Shown here: piece after piece, positions 1-5,190 of the stretch
Layout of the letters: each line of letters starts with the position of its first letter
Numbering within the stretch: position 1 is the stretch's first letter
Source of the DNA: Chloroflexota bacterium
GTDB taxonomy: Bacteria > Chloroflexota > Ktedonobacteria > Ktedonobacterales > Ktedonobacteraceae
DNA length: 5,802 bases
Direction of reading: 5' to 3'
Assembly (NCBI GenBank): GCA_005881495.1
Contig: VBHI01000106.1
Span: 1-5,802, forward strand
The notes under the pieces: generated by a model
Database searches by the model: none
What the model was told of the DNA's origin: nothing
Seen by the model: the letters and a program-made list of their open reading frames with translations, nothing else
Position numbers and translations under genes: made by a program

Positions 1-2
1 CG

Positions 3-926
3 GGCCGACTCGAAGATCTCAAGGTGCCCAGAGACCGGGAAGGCCAATTCCACACCCAGGCCTTTGAACGCTACCAGCGCTATGAACCGCACATCACCGA
101 AGGACTCACACAGATGTTCGTGGCTGGGGTGAGCACGCACAAAGTGGGAGAAGTCGCTCAAACCCTGCTGGGAGTCGCCCCCAGCGCCAGTACCATCAGT
201 CGCCTCAACCAAACGCTTACCCAGCAATTTGAAGCCTGGCGTGAGCGCCGCCTGCAAGAACACTGGCGGATTGTGTACCTGGATGGAGTCCATTTCAGCA
301 TCCGTCATGGGGACAAGTCGGATTCGACCATCATTTTAACGGCCTTAGGGGTGGATCTGGCAGGAAACAAAGAGGTGCTCGCTTTACGAGCTTGCGCAGA
401 GGAGGACAAAGATGGATGGGCTTGTCTGCTGCACGATCTGCGTTCACGTGGGGCTACGCACATTGATCTGCTCGTGACAGATGGGCATGACGGACTGCTG
501 GCGGCGATCTCGGAACAGTTTGCGGCCACCCCTCGTCAGCGTTGTCTGCTCCATAAGCAACGCAACGTGCTCAATGCCATCCCTCGACGAGAGCGAGGTG
601 ACGTCCAAGCCGAACTGGTGGGCATCTGGGATCAGCCGACCAAGCCTGAGGCGCTGACCTGCTTGGCCGCCTTCAAAGCCAAGTATGCTCAACGCTATCC
701 CGAAGCGGTGCGAAGCCTGGGTGAAGATGAAGAGCACCTCTTGACCTTTTATGCCTTTCCTGAGGCCATGCACCGACACATTCGAACTACCAATGCTATT
801 GAAAGCCTCTTTAGTAATGTGCGTCAACGCACCGATCAGATCGACGTCTTTACGACGGAAACCAGTTGCCTGACGATTGTCTGGGCCACGATCCAGGATA
901 TTCGCTTGCACACAATCTCGCTCTAA
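3..926 (+). CDS. IS256-family (mutator-type) transposase, 5' end outside the window
   Basis: DDE transposase of the IS256/mutator family, which cuts and moves its insertion sequence by way of a circular intermediate. The frame is open to the first full codon of the window; the codons before the GTG at 24 (reading GRLEDLK) join smoothly to the family motif VPRDREGQF, so 24 is not a real start. About 307 codons are visible and the family is usually about 400 residues, so roughly the first 100 lie upstream. Counting from the GTG, the DDE residues are D87 (YLDGVHF), D153 (VTDGHDG) and E260 (TTNAIESLFSNVRQRT), and the RCLLHKQRNVL motif (C174, H177) between the second D and the E is typical. All catalytic residues are present and there is no internal stop, so the visible part looks functional. 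The terminal inverted repeats could not be placed. Confidence 0.93.
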   Translation, partial: GRLEDLKVPRDREGQFHTQAFERYQRYEPHITEGLTQMFVAGVSTHKVGEVAQTLLGVAPSASTISRLNQTLTQQFEAWRERRLQEHWRIVYLDGVHFSIRHGDKSDSTIILTALGVDLAGNKEVLALRACAEEDKDGWACLLHDLRSRGATHIDLLVTDGHDGLLAAISEQFAATPRQRCLLHKQRNVLNAIPRRERGDVQAELVGIWDQPTKPEALTCLAAFKAKYAQRYPEAVRSLGEDEEHLLTFYAFPEAMHRHIRTTNAIESLFSNVRQRTDQIDVFTTETSCLTIVWATIQDIRLHTISL

Positions 927-1499
927 GGCAGCTTGCGACGGAGAGCGAGTAGTCGAGTCAGCAACCAGCCAGAGAAGCTGGTTCAGGAGGAGGTGGTTTT
1001 TGCGCCTCAAGAGACCCACTTGCTGGGAACACCGGGGGAAACACTTCCTCTTTGGCAGGGGCAAGAGGAGAACCGAGTGGGATTTGAAGTCGCCAGCAGA
1101 AAGGCTCAGGCGTCAGAAAGGAGACCTTTTCTCCACATCGCATCGCTACACAACAAAGCATCATGCCCCGCAGGGGCACCACCATCCATGAAAATAGGGG
1201 TTCAATCCTATTTTCAGAGGATCGAGATGGCATCCTCGCTCCAGAAGAAACCCCGCCATGCATGGTCGACACCTCCCGGCAGTGATGCTGACCGAGAGAC
1301 AGCGACTTTTCCCTCATGTTTGCGCCTTCCTTCAATGGGATATAACATGCGTGTTGAGACAGGATGAAACTGTGACAGCTTCGTGAGAAGAAAGCCTGCG
1401 AATGTGACTCCTCCGTGAGGTCCCTGTATTACTCTCTCTCCTGAATACCGATCTGCTCCCTGTAGTGATGAGTACGACGAGGTGAGGGATGCAAGTTGA
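927..1499. other. Gene-poor stretch after the transposase
   Basis: No convincing gene was found here. The open frames on both strands have no family resemblance I recognise and overlap one another as composition shadows. The first few dozen bases should contain the right end of the IS256 element, but without its left end the inverted repeat cannot be identified. A perfect 7-bp stem (AACCAGC 963-969 with GCTGGTT 977-983) lies 37 bases after the transposase stop and could belong to that end. Three further hairpins cluster at 1164-1237. From about 1443 the forward frame leading into the decayed transposase is already open, so part of that relic may begin here. Confidence 0.5.
1164..1237. repeat. 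Cluster of three consecutive hairpins
   Basis: Three perfect inverted repeats follow one another. TGCCCC 1164-1169 pairs with GGGGCA 1173-1178 over a 3-base loop. GAAAATAGG 1190-1198 pairs with CCTATTTTC 1207-1215 over an 8-base loop. GAGGAT 1217-1222 pairs with ATCCTC 1232-1237 over a 9-base loop. No T-run follows, so this is not a standard terminator. It could be a structured RNA, an IS end or a REP-like element; the sequence does not decide between them. Confidence 0.4.
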
Positions 1500-2127
1500 A
1501 CCGTCTTGTCCCATCGTGCCCAACCCCTGTTAGCGCGTTTCGTAGCATCCTGGCAGATGGCTTCGCGCAGCCGAGCACATCGCGTACAGCTTTGGGCTGC
1601 CTGTCGGGTGACATCTGAAGAAGGAATGTTGTTGTGAGCGTTCATCGCCGGTGGCAGGCCCAGGGAAGCGTCATGCAGCTGCCTGCGTAGATCGAACATA
1701 GCTTTCTCGAAAGGGCCTGGCAGCGCCGGGCCATCTTAGGACCGCGGTGCGAGCAACTGGTGGCAGACTTTCCTGAAGAGTGGCGCTTGCTGGCTCTTCG
1801 CCTGCTGCGTGGGATGGAGCGGTGCGAGAAAGCCTCGTGGTAGAAAACTGGCACAGTATTCTGCGACCGTACTTAGCAGTGCATCGGCAGCTCTCGACTG
1901 GCCTGCTCGCTGTGTTGGCGGTCTGGCACAACCATCGGGTCGCTCCACGGGGTCTGCATCAAGGCCAGAGTCCTTTGCAACGCAGTGGCTTCTCTGCCGT
2001 CGAGAGCGATTGGTTAGTCGCTTTGGGCTACCCGCCAGCCACCGGGGACGCTGGCACTTGCCATCTGGTGACTCTGGAACAGGAGGAGGCTCTGGTTGCT
2101 TCGTCTCAAACTGTCACGTTCATTTGA
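1500..2127 (+). pseudogene. Decayed DDE-type transposase (C-terminal half)
   Basis: Relic of a transposase different from the IS256 copy. The coding trace runs through all three forward frames: 1500-1637 (TVLSHRAQPLLARF, then AHRVQLWAACR, ending in TGA at 1635), about 1638-1843 (FLERAWQRRAILGPRCEQLV, with a TAG at 1688 and another at 1841), and about 1825-2127 (VVENWHSILRPYLAVHRQLS, then AVWHNHRVAPRG, ending in TGA at 2125). The VENWHSxLRPY...WHNHR segment resembles, from memory, the region around the catalytic Glu in a transposase family common in Ktedonobacteria; I cannot name the IS family firmly. At least two frameshifts and one internal stop make it inactive. The N-terminal half with the first catalytic Asp residues was not found upstream, so the relic may also be truncated. 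A TGA at 1497 precedes the first clear segment. Confidence 0.7.
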
Positions 2128-2156
2128 ACCATGCTTTAGTATGTAAGCTAGGAGAA

Positions 2157-2195
2157 ATGCAGCATTGCGGGTGCAGTGAGTTGAGAGTAGCGTAG
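2157..2195 (+). CDS. Possible 12-residue leader peptide (MQHCGCSELRVA)
   Basis: ATG at 2157 follows AGGAG (2150-2154), although only two bases separate them, and the frame ends at TAG 2193-2195. The product would be MQHCGCSELRVA. The HCGC cluster is a plausible metal ligand group and the ORF lies 58 bases before the copper-lipoprotein start, which suggests a leader peptide. This is speculative: a 12-codon frame arises easily by chance, the Shine-Dalgarno spacing is tight, and the candidate promoter at 2181-2209 would start transcription after this ORF, so the two proposals exclude each other. Confidence 0.15.
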   Translation: MQHCGCSELRVA

Positions 2196-2209
2196 TCGTA
2201 CTTTACCAT
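2181..2209 (+). promoter_or_regulatory. Candidate sigma-70-type promoter for the cupredoxin gene
   Basis: TTGAGA at 2181-2186 (5 of 6 consensus bases) is followed after 17 bases by TACCAT at 2204-2209 (4 of 6). It would give a leader of about 35 bases before the ATG at 2254. The -10 box is weak. Confidence 0.3.
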
Positions 2210-2241
2210 TCACTGTGTTGATAGGCCACCCGCCTATGAGC

Positions 2242-2247
2242 AAGGAG
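2242..2247 (+). promoter_or_regulatory. Ribosome binding site choosing ATG 2254
   Basis: AAGGAG lies 6 bases before the ATG at 2254 but only 3 before the ATG at 2251. The frame is open further upstream to a GTG at 2215, but that GTG has no Shine-Dalgarno sequence and would put 13 mostly polar residues before the signal peptide. The spacing therefore favours 2254. Confidence 0.7.
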
Positions 2248-2253
2248 AACATG

Positions 2254-2703
2254 ATGAAAGGCTTGGCTCGAGTTTTGTTGTTTGCAGTAATGCTTTCACT
2301 CGGAGTGCTACTTACCGCATGTGGAGGTTCGACGGCGAGTCCAACTGCAACCCCAAGCGCCACAAGTCCCGCGCCGATGACTGTCAGTGTAACGCTGACC
2401 GATTTTAAAATTGCGTCTGACCAGACGCAGTTTAAGGTAGGGGTTCCCTATCATTTTGTAGTCATCAATAAGGGCGCCACCGAGCATGAGCTCATGATTG
2501 CACCGCCGATGACCGTGGGGATGACGTTGGAGCAAATTGACGATGCCCAGTTGTTTGAGGCCCCAGATATAGAGGTCGGACAGACAAAGACCGTTGATTA
2601 CAGCTTTAAGGCGAGTGCCCTGAATGACAAATGGGAATTTGCTTGCCACGAACCAGGCCACTATGAAGCCGGGATGAAGCTTCCTGTGACTATCGTAGCA
2701 TAA
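2254..2703 (+). CDS. Cupredoxin-domain (blue copper) lipoprotein
   Basis: Secreted, lipid-anchored copper protein of 149 residues, probably an electron carrier or copper-binding protein on the outer face of the membrane. A lipoprotein signal peptide (KGLAR, then a hydrophobic stretch, residues 2-22) ends in the lipobox LLTAC, with C23 the lipidated cysteine. A Ser/Thr/Pro/Ala-rich linker (24-41) follows, then one cupredoxin domain (about 42-149). The expected type-1 copper ligands are all present: H78 in TEHELM, then C131, H136 and M141 in ACHEPGHYEAGM, which has the exact C-x4-H-x4-M spacing. The set of ligands suggests a working mononuclear copper site. No oxidase or copper-transport gene is adjacent, so the electron partner is unknown. 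It is the only intact, apparently housekeeping-type gene in the GC-rich part, lying between a dead transposase and a large terminator-like structure. Confidence 0.9.
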   Translation: MKGLARVLLFAVMLSLGVLLTACGGSTASPTATPSATSPAPMTVSVTLTDFKIASDQTQFKVGVPYHFVVINKGATEHELMIAPPMTVGMTLEQIDDAQLFEAPDIEVGQTKTVDYSFKASALNDKWEFACHEPGHYEAGMKLPVTIVA

Positions 2704-2757
2704 GCAGTTTCCGAGGGTGTATCACCAACTGGTATTGATTTCGTAGATTGTCTTTTT

Positions 2758-2836
2758 TTGCAGCGACAAGATGGCAAGCTCTGCTTGCCACACTCTCCGG
2801 AGTGTCTCGTTATCTTGCTGCTGCAATCATTTTTTT
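2758..2836 (+). terminator. Branched (three-way junction) palindrome with T-run, likely terminator
   Basis: The outer arms TTGCAGCGACAAGAT (2758-2772) and ATCTTGCTGCTGCAA (2812-2826) pair at 13 of 15 positions, with a two-base internal mismatch. Inside are two perfect hairpins: TGGCAAGC 2772-2779 with GCTTGCCA 2783-2790 (loop TCT), and CACTC 2791-2795 with GAGTG 2800-2804 (loop TCCG). Seven T residues follow at 2830-2836. This suits rho-independent termination of the cupredoxin transcript, 55 bases after its stop codon. A second T7 (2753-2759) precedes the structure on the same strand, so it is not a conventional bidirectional terminator for the opposing DUF3644 gene. The branched fold is more elaborate than a normal terminator, and a small mobile or REP-like element remains possible. 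Confidence 0.6.
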
Positions 2837-2875
2837 ATGAATGCCTTCTCGATTCACGCCATTACACAACATTCG

Positions 2876-3271
2876 TTATGGCATCCCCGCAAGAGTATAA
2901 AGTAGATAACTAAGCGGCTGATCATGATAAAAATGAATAGCTGTATCTCGAATTTCAACCAAAAATTTAATATTTTCAGCAACAACTGGAGCAAGTCCAA
3001 CTTGATTGATTGCTCCGGTTATTTCTATCGTTAATGGTGTACCATTCCTAGTTTGCTTATATCCCCCTTGCCTATCCAGCACATATAAACTCGTAACATC
3101 ATCATTTGCATCCAGCAAAATCTTTGCTTTCATTAGCAATTCCCAGGCATTAATAATTAAAATGGTAAAAATTTCTTCGCGGTACTTGAAATCTGGCTTG
3201 TTATAGATCTCAATTGAAGAAAGGGCTGCAGCTAATGAGTTATCAACTAGTTTCTCATAGATTTGTGGCAT
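2876..3271 (-). CDS. DUF3644 (HEPN-like) protein, C-terminally truncated
   Basis: 131 residues matching, from memory, the N-terminal part of the DUF3644 family: LVDNSLAAALSSIEIYNKPD (9-28), KYREEIFTILIINAWELLMK (29-48) and EIRDTAIHFYH (106-116). R108-x4-H113 fits the Rx4-6H signature of HEPN RNase-type domains. HEPN proteins often act as toxins or in abortive infection, but this role is inferred for this gene. Known members are commonly about 200-350 residues; here the frame stops soon after the HEPN-like segment (SYLLYTLAGMP, then stop), so the C-terminal region is missing. The low-coordinate side shows no obvious continuation in another frame before the palindrome at 2758-2826. A good promoter lies just upstream (3314-3343), so it may still be transcribed. 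The start ATG has only a weak Shine-Dalgarno sequence. The gene is AT-rich, unlike the cupredoxin beside it. Confidence 0.7.
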   Translation of the reverse strand: MPQIYEKLVDNSLAAALSSIEIYNKPDFKYREEIFTILIINAWELLMKAKILLDANDDVTSLYVLDRQGGYKQTRNGTPLTIEITGAINQVGLAPVVAENIKFLVEIRDTAIHFYHDQPLSYLLYTLAGMP

Positions 3272-3313
3272 TCTTTGACCTACTTCTACGTCTCAAAGTA
3301 TACTTATATCATA

Positions 3314-3343
3314 AATATAACCATTTCATTCATAACTGGTCAA
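3314..3343 (-). promoter_or_regulatory. Promoter for the DUF3644 gene
   Basis: Read on the reverse strand, TTGACC (3343-3338, 5 of 6 matches to the -35 consensus) and TATATT (3319-3314, 5 of 6 matches to the -10) are separated by 18 bases. Transcription would begin about 35 bases before the gene's ATG at 3271. Confidence 0.5.
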
Positions 3344-3360
3344 GATTCAGTACAATACAA

Positions 3361-3471
3361 TCGGTGGGTATTGTAAACAAAGGTACAGAAGAATTCTTAC
3401 TAGAAACAGGATTAATACCAACGGATACCACGAGAGGTAATATATGGGCCAAAAAGGTATTTGCCAACTAA
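3361..3471 (+). pseudogene. Possible C-terminal remnant of an unknown gene
   Basis: The forward frame open from 3214 overlaps the DUF3644 gene and its promoter, so that part is unlikely to be coding. The last segment, roughly from the GTG at 3364, reads VGIVNKGTEEFLLETGLIPT and ends in AKKVFAN before TAA 3469-3471. Its composition looks protein-like (charged residues, hydrophobic spacing), and it could be the tail of a gene lost by rearrangement. I do not recognise it, and no ribosome binding site supports a separate start. It may equally be chance. Confidence 0.2.
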
Positions 3472-3501
3472 ATTTTGAGCTTATCCGGAGATGAAAGAAC
3501 G

Positions 3502-3530
3502 TTGAAATGCCCTAAATAGATTGCTATATA
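3502..3530 (+). promoter_or_regulatory. Promoter for the 261-residue unknown protein
   Basis: TTGAAA (3502-3507) and TATATA (3525-3530) are 17 bases apart, and a TGC just before the -10 gives the extended TGn element. The overlapping hexamer TATAAA (3527-3532) is an alternative -10. The predicted leader is about 50 bases long. Confidence 0.45.
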
Positions 3531-3586
3531 AACCTACAGCAGTCCACACATCTTACTGAAGCAATGATGCATGAAGGGAGCTTGAT

Positions 3587-4372
3587 ATGAACAGTGAGTT
3601 TTCAGAGTTTACCTATGGGTTTCTGCTTTGCAATGAAATCATTAACAAACAACGAAGGAAAAACATTATCAGTAGCATTCCTACATTCCCATCTCTGTTA
3701 CAAGAAGCAAAAGTAGGATATGATGTAAAGATCCCTACCCGAGGGCTACCATTATTTCTGCAGTTCAAACTTGCACAGTATCTTAATTACAAAAGTCGAG
3801 CAAAGTGTAAAACTGCCTATACCCAAAACTTTTTCCGAGTGACTGTATACAGGCGACGTGTTTCTCCACAACATAATCTACTTTGGGAACTCGCAAAAAA
3901 GCAACCACAAGTGTTCTATGCTGCGCCTGCTTTTCACTTAGTAACGGATTTTAAGAGATTCTTTCTGAGAGAGGATATCAGAAGTAATAGTGTGTTTGTT
4001 CCATTAAGAAGGTTGAACGAAATAAAAGATGATGACGAACATTATGTAACATATGTTAATAATAAACTGATGAGTTTTAGATGGTGGTCAGAAGATGGAA
4101 TAGAAATTGAGTATCCTATCGGTGGAAGAGATTGGTTAATTTATATTCAAGAACAATTAAAAGACCCCCAAAATCTAGGACTGAATTATCTGTTAGATTT
4201 AAGAGATACATTAGTTAATATCCTTGGAAAGAATAGGTTGGATTACGAATTGCATGAAGGTACTTTTCCTTTCCTACAAAATAATGATCAACTTTCTGTT
4301 GCAAGAGATGTGCATTATATTCTTAACGTATATTTCGGGGTTACGTTAATTCTATTGCCATCGGATGATTAA
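3587..4372 (+). CDS. Unknown protein, 261 residues, possible PD-(D/E)XK-like nuclease fold
   Basis: A complete gene with a clear start: AAGGGAG (3574-3580) lies 6 bases before ATG, and an extended -10 promoter precedes it. I do not recognise a named family, though the segments EAKVGYDVKIP, LPLFLQFKL and SPQHNLLWELAKK look like ones I have seen in uncharacterised bacterial proteins. E40, D46 and the Q59-F60-K61 at the end of a hydrophobic strand resemble the E..D..QxK arrangement of Mrr-type PD-(D/E)XK nucleases; this is inference from pattern only. The middle part (FVPLRRLNEIKDDDEHYVTY, 137-156) and the C-terminal part (LNYLLDLRDTLVNILG, 199-214, then VHYILNVYFGVTLILL near the end) look like a mixed alpha/beta body. 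There is no signal peptide and no clear membrane segment, so it is probably cytoplasmic. It is AT-rich, like the divergent DUF3644 gene next to it, and the two may have arrived together. Confidence 0.8.
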   Translation: MNSEFSEFTYGFLLCNEIINKQRRKNIISSIPTFPSLLQEAKVGYDVKIPTRGLPLFLQFKLAQYLNYKSRAKCKTAYTQNFFRVTVYRRRVSPQHNLLWELAKKQPQVFYAAPAFHLVTDFKRFFLREDIRSNSVFVPLRRLNEIKDDDEHYVTYVNNKLMSFRWWSEDGIEIEYPIGGRDWLIYIQEQLKDPQNLGLNYLLDLRDTLVNILGKNRLDYELHEGTFPFLQNNDQLSVARDVHYILNVYFGVTLILLPSDD

Positions 4373-4418
4373 ACTAACAAAATGTAGCAGCGCCTATGAT
4401 GTATTGCACAGAGGGAAC

Positions 4419-4511
4419 ATGCCAAAAGAAGAGTTTAAGTCCCCAATATCTCCAAAACCACCTGGCAACCACTCCGAAAGATCTGCCAGAAACAAAGAAT
4501 TCAGCTACTAA
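4419..4511 (+). CDS. Possible small protein, 30 residues
   Basis: ATG at 4419 follows GAGGG (4411-4415) at short spacing, 46 bases after the stop of the 261-residue gene, and the frame ends at TAA 4509-4511. The product starts MPKEEFKSPISPKPPG and is polar and rich in proline, serine and lysine, with no membrane segment. It would run with the upstream gene and its stop overlaps the 3' end of the convergent XRE gene by four bases. The position after an intact gene and the ribosome binding site favour it; the small size and odd composition count against it. No family is recognised. Confidence 0.25.
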   Translation: MPKEEFKSPISPKPPGNHSERSARNKEFSY

Positions 4512-4723
4512 GCCTTTTCTATATCAGGCACATCCTCAATCAAATCTGCCGTAGGAACTCCCAAAGCCCTCGCTAACTTTTCCAAAGTCGTCGTAGTAAC
4601 TTCCTTATAAGGATCACGAAAGATGCGCTTTACCGTACTAAAACCAACATCAGCTTTACGCGACAAAGAGGATATATTAAAACCCTTTTGTTCAGCTATC
4701 TCCTTTACTCTCAGTCTGACCAT
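4508..4723 (-). CDS. XRE-family (Cro/C1-type) helix-turn-helix regulator
   Basis: A 71-residue single-domain DNA-binding protein, essentially one HTH_3/XRE five-helix bundle. Helix 1 is RLRVKEIAEQKG (3-14). The helix-turn-helix is about residues 16-36, with ISSLSRKADVG leading into the recognition helix FSTVKRIFRD (28-37). The TTLEKLARALGVPTADLIED segment (45-64) is the typical last two helices. No C-terminal effector or protease domain is present. The gene is divergent from the 94-residue unknown gene, and the space between them holds repeated TAATCTTA half-sites, one of which overlaps this gene's own GAGGAGG ribosome binding site. It is therefore probably a repressor of itself and its neighbour. 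Stand-alone XRE proteins of this size can also be antitoxins; no toxin is recognised. The Shine-Dalgarno spacing to ATG (11 bases) is a little long. Confidence 0.88.
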   Translation of the reverse strand: MVRLRVKEIAEQKGFNISSLSRKADVGFSTVKRIFRDPYKEVTTTTLEKLARALGVPTADLIEDVPDIEKA

Positions 4724-4724
4724 C

Positions 4725-4737
4725 TAAGATTAATCCT
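4725..4737. promoter_or_regulatory. Operator copy over the XRE ribosome binding site
   Basis: AAGATTAATCCT (4726-4737) matches the perfect palindrome AAGATTAATCTT at 4823-4834 at 11 of 12 positions; with the preceding T it contains TAAGATTA, the inverse of TAATCTTA. It lies between the XRE start codon and its Shine-Dalgarno sequence (GAGGAGG, reverse strand, 4741-4735) and overlaps the latter, a position suited to autoregulation. Confidence 0.5.
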
Positions 4738-4755
4738 CCTCATCATAGTAGGCCG

Positions 4756-4764
4756 ATTGTATCA
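4756..4764 (-). promoter_or_regulatory. Extended -10 promoter for the XRE gene
   Basis: On the reverse strand the bases read TGATACAAT: an extended TGn motif directly before TACAAT (5 of 6 consensus matches). The -35 region is poor, which is usual for extended -10 promoters. The leader would be about 25-30 bases. Confidence 0.4.
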
Positions 4765-4775
4765 GCAATAGCCCA

Positions 4776-4803
4776 TTGACAGTACTATTCACGTAATGAT
4801 AAT
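4776..4803 (+). promoter_or_regulatory. Strong promoter for the 94-residue unknown gene
   Basis: TTGACA (4776-4781, perfect -35) and GATAAT (4798-4803, 5 of 6 matches) are 16 bases apart. The -10 overlaps the half-site TAATCTTA (4800-4807), so a bound XRE protein would block RNA polymerase. The leader is about 57 bases. Confidence 0.6.
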
Positions 4804-4807
4804 CTTA
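4800..4807. promoter_or_regulatory. Operator half-site over the -10 box
   Basis: TAATCTTA, identical to the sequence at 4828-4835 and the inverse of that at 4725-4732. It overlaps the -10 of the forward promoter by four bases. Confidence 0.45.
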
Positions 4808-4822
4808 GGAGAAACATCATCA

Positions 4823-4840
4823 AAGATTAATCTTATAAGA
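4823..4840. promoter_or_regulatory. Palindromic operator in the leader
   Basis: AAGATTAATCTT (4823-4834) is a perfect 12-bp palindrome, and the overlapping TCTTATAAGA (4831-4840) is a perfect 10-bp palindrome, so half-sites AAGA, TCTT and AAGA alternate. This is the expected form of a binding site for a dimeric XRE repressor. It lies 28 bases before the start codon of the forward gene, just downstream of the predicted transcription start. Confidence 0.6.
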
Positions 4841-4853
4841 ATAGGTGACAAAA

Positions 4854-4860
4854 AGGGGGA
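4854..4860 (+). promoter_or_regulatory. Ribosome binding site choosing ATG 4868
   Basis: AGGGGGA lies 7 bases before the ATG at 4868 and only 3 before the ATG at 4864, which begins a different frame of 72 codons. The spacing and the protein quality both favour 4868. Confidence 0.65.
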
Positions 4861-4867
4861 ACCATGA

Positions 4868-5152
4868 ATGAGCAAAACTGTATACACCACCCCACCAGTA
4901 CAGCCACTACACCAACTCAAAACACCGCCTCTTACAGAAGAAGCAAGAAAGATCATCGTAAGACACGGCTGTACGCTGGACGAGAACGCAGACGAGTGCA
5001 TAGTGTCTTTTCCAGAAGGAACAACCCGTACCGAATTTCTCCCACGCATGATGACCGAGCGGTATCGCATCACGTTCCCTGATAGCTACAAGCTTCAAGA
5101 AGTTTACGATAAATATAGAGAAATCAGCATACTTCTGTACCCATGCGAATAG
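4868..5152 (+). CDS. Unknown small protein, 94 residues
   Basis: A complete gene with a strong ribosome binding site and a near-consensus promoter. The protein has a proline-rich N-terminus (TPPVQPLHQLKTPPL, 8-22), then a compact segment: TEEARKIIVRHG (23-34, likely helix), CIVSFPEGTTRTEFLP (44-59, strand and turn), YRITFPDSYKLQEVY (66-80) and YREISILLYP (83-92). This looks like a small alpha/beta domain. Cysteines occur at 35, 44 and 93, with no metal-binding pattern. There is no signal peptide or membrane segment. I do not recognise a family. Its divergence from an XRE gene and the shared operators imply that it is the main regulated target; a toxin, an anti-restriction protein or an adaptor are possible, but nothing in the sequence selects one. 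Confidence 0.72.
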   Translation: MSKTVYTTPPVQPLHQLKTPPLTEEARKIIVRHGCTLDENADECIVSFPEGTTRTEFLPRMMTERYRITFPDSYKLQEVYDKYREISILLYPCE

Positions 5153-5190
5153 CTTGCCATTTTAGGGCAGATTATCCTGACTAATTTGGT

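Noticed and set aside
444..1064. Long reverse-strand ORF over the IS256 gene
   Set aside because: It is antisense to a clear DDE transposase with all motifs and shows no family resemblance.
1196..1215. GGTTCAATCC resembles a tRNA T-loop
   Set aside because: The stem pairing needed for a T-arm fails, and no acceptor, D or anticodon arm is found upstream; the bases are better explained by the 9-bp hairpin.
1214..1699. Reverse-strand ORF of 161 codons
   Set aside because: Partly antisense to the forward transposase relic, low in recognisable motifs, and without a convincing ribosome binding site.
1809..2195. Forward ORF of 128 codons
   Set aside because: It overlaps, in another frame, the segment with the transposase motif VENWHSILRPY; its own translation is Arg/Ser/Gly-rich and typical of a shadow frame.
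2308..2661. Reverse-strand ORF of 117 codons
   Set aside because: Antisense to the cupredoxin gene, which has a lipobox and all four copper ligands.
4864..5082. Alternative forward ORF from ATG 4864
   Set aside because: The ribosome binding site is too close, and the translation is a His/Thr/Arg-rich shadow of the 94-residue gene.
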